Part shown: positions 61,201 to 64,000 of the stretch, in pieces
How positions within the stretch are numbered: the first letter of the stretch is position 1
How the letters are laid out: each line of letters begins with the position of its first letter
From: Hymenolepis diminuta
Lineage: Eukaryota > Platyhelminthes > Cestoda > Cyclophyllidea > Hymenolepididae
NCBI GenBank assembly: GCA_900708905.1
Contig: CAADRB010000045.1
Span: forward strand, 1,088,476 to 1,152,475
Reading direction: 5' to 3'
Length of the DNA: 64,000 nucleotides
Made by a program: the position numbers and the translations under genes
The notes under the pieces: model-generated
Told to the model about the DNA's origin: nothing
Databases searched by the model: none
The model's input: the letters and a program-made list of their open reading frames with translations, nothing else

Positions 61201-63239
61201 ATATTTCTCAAATCATTCGAAATTTCAACATAGAAGCTGTTGTCTCTTGCAAGACAATTTCTGACGAATTTTCCGTCATTCAGCAGTCATATTATGTAAC
61301 TCTAGTCCCAAGAAAAGCTACTTTAGGCTAAATATCCCTCCTAAAACAAAGGATCTTCCTAAGACTAACAGGATACAAAAGCCTCTACTGAGCAGAAAGA
61401 TCAAGAGTCATGTAGGAATGCGTACATTTTGAACAAAGTGAGAGGAATGAGAAAGGAGCAAGAAATAAGGAGCACAATTTTGGAGAGAAGAGAAATGTGT
61501 AAGTACTGAGAGTGAGAAACCGGGATTGTGAGGAATGGGCGAAATGAGGTACGATGAGATGGTTAACCGATTTTGCGCTATTTGTTCTTTGACGAGAAAC
61601 TGACATTTAGGGCAGAAGTAGTAAGCGCACAAGAGACCGATTGAGCCTGTAAGTCAGGATGTGCAGGTACAATAAATTCATTATCATCTTTCTATTGATA
61701 GCCTAACATGTTATTAAATATCTACCTATCCCTGAAGACCTTGCCGATCACCTCATATAATAATCAATTTCAAAGGCACAAACGAAATAGAATTTGCATG
61801 ATTTCTTTGCGCGTAAATTTGTTTTAACAGTTCTTAATTATTGAAATTTGTATTAAAGAAAGCTCAATTCGATCTACTTAGAGTGAAGTGCTTTTGCACT
61901 GAATAAAGTGAGGAATCGAGCGAAATAATTTTCCAGCTGGAGTGACTTGACACCGAACCGAATATTTTCGGTGCACTTGAGCTAAATTCATAGGTTTTAT
62001 CTATCCTGAATCCCATCATCGATTATTGGATAATAAATCTCTCCTGATACTACCTTTTCTAATTTTTAATGCTTTACGTGATGGGGACTGAGCTAAATAT
62101 ATACGATGATGGGCCTGCCAAAATCTCTGACCCCAGACAAAAGTTCGCTCACCTACTTTCCCCTTCTATATTTATGACCCTGAGAAATCTTCTCTATCGA
62201 ACAGGATTCAAGTCCCAAACACGTTAGAAGTAGGGCACTGTTAACAAACATACCGGTCTTTGTGAGCACACTTGTCTGCAAAGAAAATAACATGAACGTA
62301 TTGCGGATAGAACTTGGGAGAATAGCGGCAATAGACTAATAATTTTTATGTTTCAAGGTGAAAGAGAGGATTGTATCCAAAGCGGCAAAATAGCCGCTTT
62401 CTTATCCTTTAAGCTCCTTTGTTCCTCATTTCTACTTTTCAAACATCCTATAGGCTCTATGCCTTTCCATATTAGCACGCCTCAACTGTAAGATGCTACT
62501 TAATAAAAATTTACTGAAATGATGCTTCCCACAAGGTCAAATGCTCTGAAAGTTGGGCAACAAACCTACCAGCCAAGAACCTAGGAAACAGATTAGAACG
62601 TTTAATGGCTGGAATTTTTGGATCAGAGAGCACTGAAGTGTGTTTGTAATAAAAAAGGGAGCATTATGAAATAAGAAACAGGGTTCTTTTGGTTACCAAA
62701 CTTTATTTCTACACTTCTATCTGATTCACCTTCTCTTCAAAACCTTTTTAAAAAATAATCTGACTATTTCTCGCCTTTATATGCTTCCGCGTGAACAGGA
62801 ACAATAATGTGGAAAAAAAACATCAGGATACACTTACCGAAGAAACCTCAAAAAAGACCGTAAACGGTAGGGCAACAGGTACAAGATGGGCTGCTCTTTG
62901 AGCGTAAGCAGTTGTCTGATACGAAAAGTTAACACCACTTAAATGGACAGCTACTTTCAGTGGTATTTTGAGTGCCAAATAGAGACAGTCAAGTAGTGCA
63001 ATCAGTGTGAAGTAGAGTGTTGCCCCGCATCTGTTTGTTGCCTTGTTAAAACCAACCACACAAGCCAAATTGAGGAGAAGACCAGCCAAGCAGAGTAGAC
63101 TAAAGACGATTCCGTATATCATGTAGAAAAGGCTGGCATCCCAGGGTTTTCCGCAAAAGTAGTCGTCATAACAATCAGTAAAATTTCTGAAGATGGGACT
63201 AGTGGGCGGTAAAGTTGCGATAGATGTGGCTTCGTTCAT
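52279..63239 (-). CDS. Rhodopsin-like (class A) GPCR, peptide-receptor type
   Basis: Exons 63239-62838, 60859-60627 and 53101-52279 join in phase (0, then 2) to 485 residues, a full seven-helix receptor. N-glycosylation sites sit at N19 (NFT) and N104 (NFS). TM1 is about 37-63 (LLLNLACVV), TM2 74-98 (LIALLDCLYL) and TM3 117-146, ending in ERY (144-146), the DRY-motif equivalent that couples to G proteins. TM4 is 165-182 (ending IIPRFFEF), TM5 217-240, TM6 360-382 (LLLITKIPRL) and TM7 398-420. Intracellular loop 3 is long (about 110 residues) and Cys-rich at its start. A cluster CCCAC after TM7 may be palmitoylated. Odd features: TM7 has KPIIH where NPxxY is usual, and no cysteine is seen at the TM3 or loop-2 disulfide positions. 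The general type resembles invertebrate FMRFamide/myosuppressin-like receptors; the ligand is unknown. Confidence 0.9.
55612..55975 (-). repeat. Dispersed repeat R2, copy 3
   Basis: Reverse-oriented relative to 7284. The phrase 'ctgcggtgacctcaa' occurs twice, about 107 bases apart (near 55610 and 55717), an internal direct duplication. 'cctgtgtcctcaagttgtta' is matched at 59.6 kb ('cgtgtgtcctcaagcgctta'). Confidence 0.55.
59583..60030 (-). repeat. Dispersed repeat R2, longest copy
   Basis: From 'tgtaacctcaagctccctg' to the conserved end 'caactcttggtgttttgct' (about 59960), the reverse complement of the R2 start at 7.29 and 30.9 kb. The section 'gatcgccttcgttcctcaatt' mirrors the purine-rich block of copy 1. 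A length near 400 bp without coding content would suit a solo LTR or a non-autonomous element, but terminal repeats were not established. Confidence 0.6.
61385..61635 (-). repeat. Dispersed repeat R5, copy 2
   Basis: The reverse complement reads 'gtcaaagaacaaatagcgca', 'aaatcggttaacc', 'gtacctcatttc', 'ctcagtactt' and 'ctttctcattcctctcactt', the same order as 29105-29330. Confidence 0.5.
62200..62530 (+). repeat. Dispersed repeat R3, copy 4
   Basis: 'cacgttagaagtagggcact', 'ctttaagctcctttgttcct' and 'tatgcctttccatattagca' follow the R3 order seen at 28.7 and 31.3 kb, with a longer middle part. Confidence 0.45.
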
Positions 63240-64000
63240 GATTGAAGGAACAGTTCTATATAATGTAAAATGAAATTAAAATAGACACCAGAACACTGGC
63301 TATTGTAGGCAATCTTAACAAGTTCTTAGTCTGTTTAAGAGCTTCTTCACTGAAAGAGTAGCGTACTGTGACAGTTCTTATTAGGAACTCGCATTCTAAT
63401 ACCTATATCTTGACCAGTACGGTTGGTCATGTCGTTCACTGAATGTGCACCGATAAGTTTTGAGATGGTGACCTTCGACTTTGCAGAAGTAAGCGCTAAC
63501 CATTACGCCACAAACGTATATGAGAAATCCCAAATGGTAGCCATCTGTAAAGGGTATAGAGACCAGCAGAGATGTCTCATCTCAGATGTCATACACTAAA
63601 AAACAATATTAATAAAAACAAAAACTTTGCCAGCAATTTCAAAAACAAATTACAACTCAATATCAATAGATAAAAAATTTGGATTTAAAAAACATTGTTT
63701 AGGGAAACAATAAAAGTGGAATCGAAATTTTGGGTGCCTAATGCAGAATCCATGAATAGCAATTAATTTGTCTATCATACGTAACATTGCAAATTTATTT
63801 AATAACACTTATAATATAATAACACAAAATAAACATTAATAGAATGAGAAAATTTATTAAGCAATAGTATTTTATTTTTTAACACGACGATCGCTATAAA
63901 TGATTATATACATTCCGTACAATTTCTTTTAATAAATATTCATTTGTAAAATGTTTATATGGAATCAAAACTTTTAAAAGTGCAATAAAAAGAAGTAACT
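63240..64000. other. Region upstream of the GPCR gene
   Basis: 761 bp to the window end: the likely promoter and 5' UTR area of the GPCR, an S1 repeat (63373-63515) and then very AT-rich sequence. No further gene is seen. Confidence 0.5.
63373..63515 (-). repeat. SINE-like repeat S1 with clear tRNA-like head
   Basis: On the minus strand it begins TGGCGTAATGGTTAGCGC, a good RNA polymerase III A-box region. It passes through a degenerate B box to 'atcggtgcacattcagtgaac', 'catgaccaaccgtactggtc' and 'attagaatgcgagttcctaa'. This is the copy that shows best that S1 is tRNA-derived. Confidence 0.65.

Larger units (their letters stand above)
60860..62837. other. GPCR intron 1
   Basis: 1.98 kb between exons 1 and 2, holding an R5 repeat (61385-61635, reverse) and an R3 repeat (62200-62530). 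No coding content is seen. Confidence 0.6.

Noticed and set aside
1..64000. Bacterial-type systems, CRISPR arrays or gene clusters
   Set aside because: There are no regular spaced repeats and no operon structure. All convincing genes are spliced eukaryotic genes with unrelated functions.

Overview
The window is eukaryotic nuclear DNA: AT-rich, gene-poor, with intron-containing genes on both strands and many old dispersed repeats. It has no operons and no genuine tRNA or rRNA gene. Introns of 36 and 40 bp sit beside kilobase introns, and acceptor-like sites lie directly before several start codons. Both traits are common in parasitic flatworms, so a cestode or trematode is the best guess. That is an inference; species cannot be named from the sequence alone.

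Five genes could be assembled exon by exon with agreeing splice phases. From the left: (1) C1GALT1, core 1 beta-1,3-galactosyltransferase, minus strand, four exons, running off the left edge. (2) A two-exon amidohydrolase-2 family protein, minus strand, 8092-10863, with two active-site positions changed. (3) NELFA, the A subunit of negative elongation factor, minus strand, eight exons, 12333-26374, 1006 residues. (4) STN1, the OB-fold/winged-helix subunit of the telomeric CST complex, plus strand, eight exons, 44392-50150, 406 residues. (5) A rhodopsin-like peptide-type GPCR, minus strand, three exons, 52279-63239, 485 residues. A 99-codon unassigned reading frame (43116-43415) lies divergent to STN1, and a broken bromodomain-like exon lies at 33790-34033.

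The rest is introns and intergenic DNA filled with decayed repeats. There are two SINE-like families that share a tRNA-like head, a LINE reverse transcriptase remnant (29440-30670) and four other dispersed families, here called R2 to R5. The stretches 26.4-33.4 kb, 34-43 kb and 53.1-60.6 kb hold no gene that I can support.

The genes do not form a pathway. They cover O-glycosylation in the Golgi, transcription pausing in the nucleus, telomere maintenance, membrane signalling and an uncharacterised hydrolase fold. No new multi-gene system is visible. The best leads are the possible pseudoenzyme, the unusual GPCR, the large NELF-A, the STN1 model and the shared-head SINE families.
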